Shown one piece after another: positions 57,462-64,000 of a stretch of DNA of 64,000 nt (the first letter of the stretch is position 1; every line of letters begins with the position of its first letter). The stretch spans positions 62,001-126,000 of the forward strand of contig NZ_CANQTS010000003.1 of the NCBI RefSeq assembly GCF_947626835.1. Direction: 5' to 3'. The position numbers and the translations under genes were made by a program. The notes beneath the pieces were generated by a model, which saw nothing but the letters and a program-made list of their open reading frames with translations, made no database searches and was not told the origin of the DNA. The DNA comes from an uncultured Acinetobacter sp. Lineage in GTDB: Bacteria > Pseudomonadota > Gammaproteobacteria > Pseudomonadales > Moraxellaceae.

Positions 57462-59768
57462 ATGGTCACAGTACGTGAACAACTTCCGGGACGATTAAAT
57501 GAATTGTCTGAGGAAACGACTGTTGAGCATGCTGAACAAGCTCAGCACGATTTAGCGGAATGGCTTGATCGTGTTCGTGCTATTTTTGATGGTGCAGAAC
57601 TTAAACAACTCGAAGAAGTTGCCCAACTTGCCTTGCAGCGCGAGTTAGAAAGTACAGTCAAGCATCCATCCAATACTTTTTACACCGGTTTAGAGATGGC
57701 CAATATCTTGGCACATCTGTATGTCGATGAAGACACCTTGTCGGCGGCAATGCTGTATCGTGGTGTACGTGAAGGGGTGATTTCGCTTGAAGAAGTGCTC
57801 AATGACTTTGGTGCCAATGTGCATGGCTTAGTCAAAGGCACTTTGGCTATGGGTAAGCTGTCGGAGCTAATTGAAAAAAATAAACGCTTAGAAGATCACT
57901 TTAACAATAACCAACGTGAACATCTGACCGGTATTTATAAAATGCTGATTTCGGTCACTGAAGATGTACGTGTGGTATTGATTAAATTGGCAGAGCGTAC
58001 CTATGCCTTACGTGAATTGGCCAAGTCATCCAAAGACCGTCAAGAACGTGTGGCACGTGAAATTTTAACCATTTACTCGCCTCTTGCCCACCGTTTGGGG
58101 ATTGCACAGTTAAAGTGGGAACTTGAAGATTTAGCTTTCCGTTATTTGGCTCCAGAGCGTTATAAAGAAATTGCATCACTCCTCAATGAAAAGCGTTTGG
58201 AGCGTGAGCAATATATCCAATTTGTGATTGATAAGCTGCGTAATGCTTTACTTGAATATGGCATTGAAGCTGAAATTAGTGGACGGGTGAAACATATTTA
58301 CTCGATCTATCGCAAAATGAAGAGTAAAGACTTAAGTTTTGATCAGCTTTACGATATTCGTGCAGTGCGTGTGTTGGTCAAAGCAGTGCCTGAGTGTTAT
58401 CACACGTTAGGGATTGTGCATCAAATGTGGCGGCATATTCCGCATCAATTTGATGACTATATTACCAATCCTAAAGCCAATGGTTATCGCTCATTACATA
58501 CTGCAGTGATTGCCGAGAACAAATCTTTAGAAGTGCAGATTCGTACCCATGCCATGCATAACGAAGCTGAACTTGGGGTGTGTTCGCACTTTAATTATAA
58601 AGAAGGCTCTAAAAACACCGATCATTCGTTTAACCATCGTTTACATTCTTTACGTGCCGTGCTTGAGCATTATCAAGAACGTAATGATGCCAGCGCCCAC
58701 AAAGACGAAGATGCTGAAGAAAATTTTGATAAAATTCAAGAATTTGAAGATTTTGAAAAGATTTATGTGTTTAGTCGTGATGGTGACATTAAAGAATTAC
58801 CGCGTGGTTCGACGGTGCTGGATTTTGCCTATCATGTGCACACCGAAGTGGGCAACAAGTGCTATGCAGCACGTGTCAATCAGCGCTATGTGCCGTTAAC
58901 CTACACCTTAAAAACTGGTGAGCAGGTTGAAATTTTAACCAAAAAAGACCGTGAGCCTAATCGTGATTGGTTGGTCAATTCACTCGGTTATATTAAAACC
59001 GGACGTGCGCGTGACAAACTACGTCATTGGTTCCGTCAGCAAGATCGCAGTAAAAACTTAGAGGTTGGACGTGAGATTCTGCATAAGGAATTATTGCGTT
59101 TAGCACTGCATCCTAAAAGTATTGATTTGGCAGATTACTGCAACCATTTTAATGTTAAATCAGGCGAAGATATTTTAATTGGCTTGGTCAATGGCGACAT
59201 TAGCCTGCATGCTTTGATTAACCAAGTTAATCGTCATATGCACCTTGATCAGGATGAACCTGAATTGGTGCTTAAGCCGACTTTAAATCCGCGTGCCAGT
59301 CATACTTTGTCTGCACATGGTATTTTAATTGATGGTTTAGACAATGTAGAGTTGCATATTGCGCAGTGCTGTCAGCCAGTACATGGTGAATCCATTGCCG
59401 GTTACATTACCTTAAATCGTGGAGTCAGTATTCACAAAGTGGCGTGTCCAGATTATCTACGCATGATTCACAATGAACCTGAACGTGCAGTAGAAGCTGA
59501 TTGGGAAATGCAACCTACACGTGGTCAAAGTGTGCAAATTGTGGTGGAAGCTTATGATCGCCGTGGTTTGCTCAAAGACTTAACCCAAGTAATTTTTTCA
59601 GATCAAATTAATATTCGTCAGGTCAATACCATCTCAGAAGCCGATGGGATTGCCAATATGAAATTATTAATTGAAGTTAAAGGTTTGGCACAATTATCAC
59701 GTTTGTTGGCACGTTTAGAGCAGCAACCGGGCATTATCAGCGCGCGCCGTTTAGTTCAAGGTAACTAA
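57462..59768 (+). CDS. relA: (p)ppGpp synthetase RelA
   Basis: 768 aa; AGGAG upstream. Stringent-response synthetase activated on stalled ribosomes. N-terminal region lacks the hydrolase His-Asp (where SpoT has HD, it reads MLYRGVREGV), so this is a monofunctional RelA-type protein. Synthetase domain contains RKMKSKDLSFDQLYDIRAVR, PKANGYRSLHTAVIAENKSL and LEVQIRTHAMHNEAELG. TGS domain: EKIYVFSRDGDIKELPRGST, DFAYHVHTEVGNKCYAARVN. The C-terminal ACT domain begins near residue 690 (VQIVVEAYDRRGLLKDL). A terminator follows. Confidence 0.95.
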   Translation: MVTVREQLPGRLNELSEETTVEHAEQAQHDLAEWLDRVRAIFDGAELKQLEEVAQLALQRELESTVKHPSNTFYTGLEMANILAHLYVDEDTLSAAMLYRGVREGVISLEEVLNDFGANVHGLVKGTLAMGKLSELIEKNKRLEDHFNNNQREHLTGIYKMLISVTEDVRVVLIKLAERTYALRELAKSSKDRQERVAREILTIYSPLAHRLGIAQLKWELEDLAFRYLAPERYKEIASLLNEKRLEREQYIQFVIDKLRNALLEYGIEAEISGRVKHIYSIYRKMKSKDLSFDQLYDIRAVRVLVKAVPECYHTLGIVHQMWRHIPHQFDDYITNPKANGYRSLHTAVIAENKSLEVQIRTHAMHNEAELGVCSHFNYKEGSKNTDHSFNHRLHSLRAVLEHYQERNDASAHKDEDAEENFDKIQEFEDFEKIYVFSRDGDIKELPRGSTVLDFAYHVHTEVGNKCYAARVNQRYVPLTYTLKTGEQVEILTKKDREPNRDWLVNSLGYIKTGRARDKLRHWFRQQDRSKNLEVGREILHKELLRLALHPKSIDLADYCNHFNVKSGEDILIGLVNGDISLHALINQVNRHMHLDQDEPELVLKPTLNPRASHTLSAHGILIDGLDNVELHIAQCCQPVHGESIAGYITLNRGVSIHKVACPDYLRMIHNEPERAVEADWEMQPTRGQSVQIVVEAYDRRGLLKDLTQVIFSDQINIRQVNTISEADGIANMKLLIEVKGLAQLSRLLARLEQQPGIISARRLVQGN

Positions 59769-59781
59769 AGCTGCGACCAAG

Positions 59782-59809
59782 ACCAGCAGGCTCGCTTGCT
59801 GGTTTTTTT
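59782..59809 (+). terminator. Terminator after relA
   Basis: ACCAGCA-GGCTCGCT-TGCTGGT followed by TTTTTT, 14 bases upstream of the ATG of the next gene. Confidence 0.85.
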
Positions 59810-59822
59810 ATGGAATATCATC

Positions 59823-60431
59823 ATGCACATCGTTTTTGATTGTCAGCCTATTCATCATTTGGTGACACTAGATAAAGATCTCACCCGTCCGCAATATGTG
59901 GCTGCACAAAAGCAAGCCTTACATGCTTACCGCTTAGTCAAGCTGAGTCAATATTTAGGTCGTAACATCCAAGCTTCTGAGTTGTTAAAAACTGAACACG
60001 GCAAACCTTATTTACCCGATTTAGCCTTTAACCATAGCCACAGTCAGCAGCATTATGCTTTGGTGATGAGCCGTACCCAGCCAGATATTGGCGTTGATAT
60101 TGAAGACTTAAACCGCAAGGTACGCTTTGGAGCATTGGCTCAACATGCGTTTAGCCAACATGAATTACAAGCGTGGTATGCCAGTGGACAAGACACATGC
60201 TATTGGTTTCAGATTTGGACCGCTAAAGAAGCGATTGTTAAAGCAGCAGGGCTTGGGATTCGTTTAAGTCTTAATACTTTAGAAACTAATGTACGATTTG
60301 GATATATGCAAGGCGAGATGCAGCATCCATCATTAGGCGCCTTTGAATATGAGCATAGAGTATTAGACGCTGCACTTGTGACGATAGCATGGCGTAAAAG
60401 CCAGAGCCGCCCACATATCACATGGGCATAA
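59823..60431 (+). CDS. 4'-phosphopantetheinyl transferase (Sfp/AcpT type)
   Basis: 202 aa from ATG 59823 (the track start falls in the relA terminator). The enzyme moves phosphopantetheine from CoA to a carrier-protein serine. HSHSQQHYALVMSRTQ, DIGVDIEDLNRKV (metal/CoA site), QIWTAKEAIVKAAGLGIRL (W-x-x-K-E-A) are the three motifs of the Sfp family. It may be the PPTase for siderophore or fatty-acid carrier proteins; substrate unknown. The secF terminator on the opposite strand begins at its last base. Confidence 0.9.
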   Translation: MHIVFDCQPIHHLVTLDKDLTRPQYVAAQKQALHAYRLVKLSQYLGRNIQASELLKTEHGKPYLPDLAFNHSHSQQHYALVMSRTQPDIGVDIEDLNRKVRFGALAQHAFSQHELQAWYASGQDTCYWFQIWTAKEAIVKAAGLGIRLSLNTLETNVRFGYMQGEMQHPSLGAFEYEHRVLDAALVTIAWRKSQSRPHITWA

Positions 60432-60454
60432 AAAAGCCCATCCGAAGATAGGCT
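60430..60454 (-). terminator. Intrinsic terminator of the secF-secD operon
   Basis: On the minus strand AGCCTATC-TTCG-GATGGGCT followed by TTTTTT. The stem contains one T-G pair and a UUCG loop. It ends transcription 16 bases after the secF stop. Confidence 0.82.
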
Positions 60455-60469
60455 GTTTAAAATTATGCA

Positions 60470-61444
60470 TTAACGCGGTGGCAATTGCTCATCAGCTTGT
60501 TCTTCAAATTCAGGTTTAACCGTGACAATAAAGTCTTGACGGTTCAGACCACGCCATAGTGAGAAGGCAGTACCAATATAAATAGAAGAATAAGTACCCA
60601 CAAACACACCAATAAACATGGCAATCGAGAACCATTTGAGGCCATCACCGCCCATGAACATCATTGCCACAACCACCAATAATAAGGTCATAGAGGTATG
60701 AATGGTACGACGTAAGGTTTCCGTTAAGGCAAGGTTGACCACTTCTAAAGGCGTTGCACCACGAATCTTACGGAAGTTTTCACGAATACGATCCGACACC
60801 ACAATGTTATCGTTAAGTGAAAAACCAATAATTGCTAATAATGCTGCAAGTACAGTTAAGTCAAATGGCCATTGCATAAAAGCAAAGAAACCTAGTGTCA
60901 CCACAATGTCGTGGAACAAAGACAAAACTGCACCCATTGCCAACTTAAACTCAAAGCGAATGGTGACATAGACTAGCATCAGCAACAACGCTAAGCCCAC
61001 AGCACCGGCTGAGCGCACATACAGCTCATTACCGACTTGACCACCGACTACATCAACTTTAGGCACTTCAGCTGCGTTATTAGGCAACTGAACGGCTTGT
61101 GTGATGGTTTTGGTTAAGTCTTCAGCTTCAATGTCTTCTTGAACCGGCATACGTACCATCAGGTCACGTTCTGAACCTAAGGTTTGTACCACAGCATCAT
61201 TAAAGCCAGCTTGGCTTAAAGCATTGCTGACTTGCTCAGGTTTAACTGGATTGGTGTAATTAAGCTCCGCAGCAATACCACCAGTGAAGTCTAAACCTAG
61301 GTTTAAACCTTTGGTGGCAATAAAGAAAATACTTGCAAGCGTTAAGAAAATCGATAGCAATGCCGCAGGCAAAGCAATCTTCATAAACGGAATCACGCGT
61401 TCTTCTTCAGGGCGACCATATTGCGGTTGAGAATTTTCAGTCAT
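60470..61444 (-). CDS. secF: Protein translocase subunit SecF
   Basis: 324 aa; AAGGAG lies seven bases before ATG 61444 (61447 also ATG). RND-like membrane protein that pairs with SecD to assist SecYEG export using proton motive force. Six membrane helices, with LDFTGGIAAELNYTNPVKPE (periplasmic P1 head start), MAMFIGVFVGTYSSIYIGTA at the C-terminal helices, and NIVVSDRIRENFRKIRGATP (conserved D..R.RE) in the cytoplasmic loop. Separated from secD by eight bases. Confidence 0.95.
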   Translation of the reverse strand: MTENSQPQYGRPEEERVIPFMKIALPAALLSIFLTLASIFFIATKGLNLGLDFTGGIAAELNYTNPVKPEQVSNALSQAGFNDAVVQTLGSERDLMVRMPVQEDIEAEDLTKTITQAVQLPNNAAEVPKVDVVGGQVGNELYVRSAGAVGLALLLMLVYVTIRFEFKLAMGAVLSLFHDIVVTLGFFAFMQWPFDLTVLAALLAIIGFSLNDNIVVSDRIRENFRKIRGATPLEVVNLALTETLRRTIHTSMTLLLVVVAMMFMGGDGLKWFSIAMFIGVFVGTYSSIYIGTAFSLWRGLNRQDFIVTVKPEFEEQADEQLPPR

Positions 61445-61455
61445 CATCGATCTCC

Positions 61456-63357
61456 TTAAATGCTCAACTTTTTCAAGTCGCGTTTTTTGCCATAAATCAG
61501 CTGTACAATGGCACGCGTGACCGTAATGGCGGTAAACATTGAGCAGACAATACCGATCATCAAGGTGACAGCAAAGCCTTTAATTGGGCCTGTACCAATG
61601 GCAAATAGAATAAATGCCACCAAGAATGTGGTTAAGTTGGAGTCAAAAATGGTGTTATAAGCACGCTCATAACCGGCAACAATCGCTTGTTTTGGCGATG
61701 CTCCCCATTTGATTTCCTCACGTATTCGCTCACAAATTAGTACGTTGGCATCGACAGCCATACCAATGGTAATCACAATACCTGCAATACCCGGTAGTGT
61801 TAATGATGCACCTAACCAAGACATTACAGTTAAGATCATGGCTAAGTTAAACACTAAGGCAAAGTTGGCAATCACCCCAAATAAACGGAAGAATACCACC
61901 ATCCAAATTGCCACCAATAAGAAGCCAATTTGAGTCGATAGCACGCCTTTATCAATGTTTTCTTGACCTAAACTTGGACCAATGACACGTTCTTCAACAA
62001 AGTACATTGGTGCAGCTAAAGCACCGGCACGTAGCATCAACGCGAGTTCTGCTGCTTCTTGTGGTGAATCTAAACCTGTGATACGGAACTGTGAACCTAA
62101 CACCGCTTGAATGGTTGCGGCGTTAATTACCACAGATTCGGTGTATGGGGTACGTACTTCGGTTTGTGTACCGGTTTCAGGGTCGGTGACAAAGCTAATC
62201 TTTTGTTTATTTTCAATAAACAACACCGCCATACGTTTGCCTACGGCATTACGTGTGGCATCTGCCATTAATTTACCACCCGCAGAGTCGAGGGTAATAT
62301 TTACCTCAGCACCGCCAGTATCTTGGCTAAAACCGCTTGAGGCATTTTGCACACGCTCACCAGTTAAGATACGGCTACGATTAAGCAGTAATTCACGACC
62401 ACTGTCGAGTGATTCAAAGGCAAAGACTTCAGTGCCCGGTGGAATCGGTTGACCATTTGATTTACCCAAATATGGGTCAATGTATTGGTCATTTAAATCC
62501 GACACCAAACGGAATTCTAAGTTGGCAGTACGACCCAAAACACGTTTTGCTTCGGCTGTGTCTTGTACACCGGGTAATTCAACCACAATACGGTTGCTAC
62601 CTTGGGTTTGAACCAAAGCTTCAGCCACACCTAATTCGTTAATACGATTACGTAAGGTCGTTAAGTTTTGATTGACCGCATAGCTTTGAATTTCTTGACG
62701 ACGTGCATCTGTGTATTCTAAACGTAAGGTTGCACCAGCTTCGGTGGCAAGCGCTTGTTGATTAAACTCATTACCATTACGACGTAAAAAGTCCATCGCA
62801 GCACTACGGTCATCGTTATTGGCAAATTGAACCGTAAGCGTATTGTTGTTTAAGCTTAAGCTATTAAATTTGATGTTGTTATCACGAAGCTGACGACGTA
62901 GATCGGTCGCGGATGTTTCCATACGCTGACTAATCGCTTTGTCCATATCCACTTCAAGTAAGAAATGCACACCACCGCGTAAATCCAGACCGAGCTTCAT
63001 TGGTTTAGCACCAATTTTTTGTAGCCACTCTGGGGTAGTTGGCGCTAAGTTTAACGCAACAACATAGTCATCGCCTAAACCTTGACGTAAGGCTTCTTTG
63101 GCTTTGAGCTGAGCTTCTGATGAATCTAGACGTAACAAGGCAGCATTATTGCTAAAGCTGTTGTCATGACTTGAAATATTTTCGCTTTTGAGGATTTGCT
63201 CTGCTTTTTGTACGATGCTCTGGTCAATTTGAGTACCGGCTTTGGCACCCGAAATTTGCACAGCAGGTTCATCAGGATACAAACTTGGCAGGGCATATAA
63301 AGTACTGATCGCCAAAACCACGAGGATCAGTAGATATTTCCATGCAGGGTAACGCAT
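61456..63357 (-). CDS. secD: Protein translocase subunit SecD
   Basis: 633 aa. First transmembrane helix at residues 6-26 (WKYLLILVVLAISTLYALPS), large periplasmic region with LGLDLRGGVHFLLEVDMDKA (SecD hallmark) and the P1/P4 substrate-binding domains, then five C-terminal membrane helices with GIAGIVITIGMAVDANVLIC (conserved MAVDAN) and ERIREEI. Pairs with SecF and YajC in the accessory export complex. Confidence 0.96.
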   Translation of the reverse strand: MRYPAWKYLLILVVLAISTLYALPSLYPDEPAVQISGAKAGTQIDQSIVQKAEQILKSENISSHDNSFSNNAALLRLDSSEAQLKAKEALRQGLGDDYVVALNLAPTTPEWLQKIGAKPMKLGLDLRGGVHFLLEVDMDKAISQRMETSATDLRRQLRDNNIKFNSLSLNNNTLTVQFANNDDRSAAMDFLRRNGNEFNQQALATEAGATLRLEYTDARRQEIQSYAVNQNLTTLRNRINELGVAEALVQTQGSNRIVVELPGVQDTAEAKRVLGRTANLEFRLVSDLNDQYIDPYLGKSNGQPIPPGTEVFAFESLDSGRELLLNRSRILTGERVQNASSGFSQDTGGAEVNITLDSAGGKLMADATRNAVGKRMAVLFIENKQKISFVTDPETGTQTEVRTPYTESVVINAATIQAVLGSQFRITGLDSPQEAAELALMLRAGALAAPMYFVEERVIGPSLGQENIDKGVLSTQIGFLLVAIWMVVFFRLFGVIANFALVFNLAMILTVMSWLGASLTLPGIAGIVITIGMAVDANVLICERIREEIKWGASPKQAIVAGYERAYNTIFDSNLTTFLVAFILFAIGTGPIKGFAVTLMIGIVCSMFTAITVTRAIVQLIYGKKRDLKKLSI

Positions 63358-63371
63358 TTATTTTCTTCTTA

Positions 63372-63400
63372 AAATAAAAAGTCGTGCAATGTGCACGACT
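63372..63400 (-). terminator. Terminator-like hairpin between yajC and secD
   Basis: On the minus strand AGTCGTGCA-CAT-TGCACGACT followed by TTTTATTTT. It is 10 bases after the yajC stop and 15 bases before the secD ATG, so it may reduce transcription of secDF relative to yajC and tgt. Confidence 0.72.
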
Positions 63401-63410
63401 GAAACAGTGA

Positions 63411-63740
63411 TTAAAGGTTATTTAAAGTGCCTTCAGGTAAAACCGAAATCACGCTTGCACGTTGAATTTTAACTTCTACGCCACGGCTGAGTTCGACCAC
63501 AGCAAAATCACCTTCAATTTTGATGATACGACCCATCAAGCCACCAGCAAACACCACTTCGCTGCCGACACCTAAGCTTTCAACTAGGCTACGGTGTTCT
63601 TTGGCACGTTTTGCTTGAGGGCGCCAAATCAAGAAGTAGAAAATTGCCACAAATACAGCAATCATTAAAATGTTGGCCATGAGGCTTGGTTGTTGTGCGG
63701 CTTCACCGGCTGCATGAGCAGTCGAAATAAAAAGGCTCAT
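63411..63740 (-). CDS. yajC: Preprotein translocase subunit YajC
   Basis: 109 aa. Single N-terminal membrane helix (LMANILMIAVFVAIFYFLIW) followed by RPQAKRAKEHRSLVESLGVG and SEVVFAGGLMGRIIKIEGDF, the conserved YajC cytoplasmic beta domain. Associates with SecDF. Upstream is tgt, downstream secD with an intervening hairpin. A putative AGGAAATT ribosome site precedes the ATG. Confidence 0.95.
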   Translation of the reverse strand: MSLFISTAHAAGEAAQQPSLMANILMIAVFVAIFYFLIWRPQAKRAKEHRSLVESLGVGSEVVFAGGLMGRIIKIEGDFAVVELSRGVEVKIQRASVISVLPEGTLNNL

Positions 63741-63823
63741 CTATAATTTCCTAAATACTAAGTCAATAAGGTCTTGAACAGCAATTTACCTTGTCTTTTT
63801 CTTTAGCGCAAATGGCAAAAAGA

Positions 63824-64000
63824 TTAATCGACTGGGCAAGGTGGTACTTCTAGACCACGACGTGCATAAAAGTCTGCCACAAACTCATCAAATGTGCCGT
63901 TATCTAAGGCATCACGCATCATTTCCGTTAAACGCAGGTAATAACGTAAATTGTGAATGGTACCGAGCATTGAAGCGAGCATTTCACCGCATTTTTCTAA
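63824..64000 (-). CDS. tgt: Queuine tRNA-ribosyltransferase, C-terminal part (cut by window)
   Basis: 58 codons up to TAA at 63824-63826, minus strand. LEKCGEMLASMLGTIHNLRY then YLRLTEMMRDALDNGTFDEF and VADFYARRG match the C-terminal end of Tgt (N.....L...HNl.fY..l....R.ai....f..f...F). The enzyme exchanges guanine 34 for the queuine precursor in tRNA. 83 bases from yajC, the usual tgt-yajC-secD-secF order. Confidence 0.88.
   Translation of the reverse strand, partial: LEKCGEMLASMLGTIHNLRYYLRLTEMMRDALDNGTFDEFVADFYARRGLEVPPCPVD

Noticed and set aside
1-64000. CRISPR arrays
   Set aside because: No regularly spaced repeats of suitable length were seen; the repeats found are short and local (18311, 18539, 29925).
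1-64000. tRNA or rRNA genes as integration targets
   Set aside because: No tRNA or rRNA-like sequence was seen at the element boundaries. dusA codons account for the target.

Overview
The window is chromosomal DNA of an Acinetobacter-like gammaproteobacterium. This is inferred from gene content and order: a transhydrogenase split as pntAA-pntAB-pntB, the linked set gacS / cysM / exonuclease / rlmD / relA, yajC-secD-secF beside tgt, moderately low GC, and protein sequences of Acinetobacter type. No database search was run.

Layout. (1) 1-18388: the right-hand part of a siphovirus-type prophage (element A), in late-gene order. It has a 5'-cut portal, prohead protease, HK97-fold capsid, head-tail joining proteins, tail tube, a G/G-T tail assembly chaperone with a canonical -1 slippery heptamer, a zinc-ribbon/VasI-like membrane moron, tape measure, DUF2460 and DUF2163 tail-tip proteins, a tail fibre/spike with Asp-box motifs, an NlpC/P60 peptidase, a J-like host-specificity protein, and a lysis cassette with a membrane-anchored amidase. 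Ten intrinsic terminator-like hairpins lie inside this one-directional array. (2) 18389-42312: a separate integrated island (element B) of about 24 kb. It carries its own tyrosine integrase and a PrtN-like regulator, followed by unrecognised coiled-coil and winged-helix genes, an inovirus Gp2/YagK-YfjJ-type putative rolling-circle initiator, a YaaW(DUF3944)/membrane-protein pair, a Sel1-repeat plus zinc-ribbon pair, a plasmid/ICE-like DUF932-YqaJ-Gp3-like module, a YhfG-Fic toxin-antitoxin pair, a McrB/McrC-like restriction pair, and a convergent pair of coiled-coil genes I do not recognise. Decayed IS66 and DUF3268 remnants lie near its right end. (3) 42304-64000: host genes. These are an MFS and an EamA transporter, pntAA-pntAB-pntB, rsfS, an hyi / 3-hydroxyacid dehydrogenase / crotonase cluster, gacS, cysM, an exonuclease, rlmD, relA, a phosphopantetheinyl transferase, secF-secD-yajC and the 3' end of tgt.

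The junctions explain the layout. Both ends of element B carry, on the minus strand, the N-terminal codons of dusA (tRNA-dihydrouridine synthase A). The original chromosomal start (MSHLQALQPRISVAPMMDW) is at 42304-42369. A second N-terminus (MTNPKNIENTQSPRISVAPMMDW) is at 18386-18457. They share PRISVAPMMDW with mainly synonymous differences until an identical ATGATGGATTGG core. The simplest reading is two elements integrated in tandem in the 5' end of dusA, each supplying a replacement dusA start, with the intact dusA body beyond the left edge of the window. Candidate integrase arm sites (TTTACACC family) occur at both ends of element B.

Novelty candidates: the coiled-coil pair at 38611-41521 beside the McrBC-like genes, the YaaW-plus-membrane-protein operon at 25350-27002, the small Sel1/zinc-ribbon cluster, and the membrane-tethered endolysin. 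The YhfG-like antitoxin and the dusA fragments are absent from the supplied ORF track and were read directly from the sequence.
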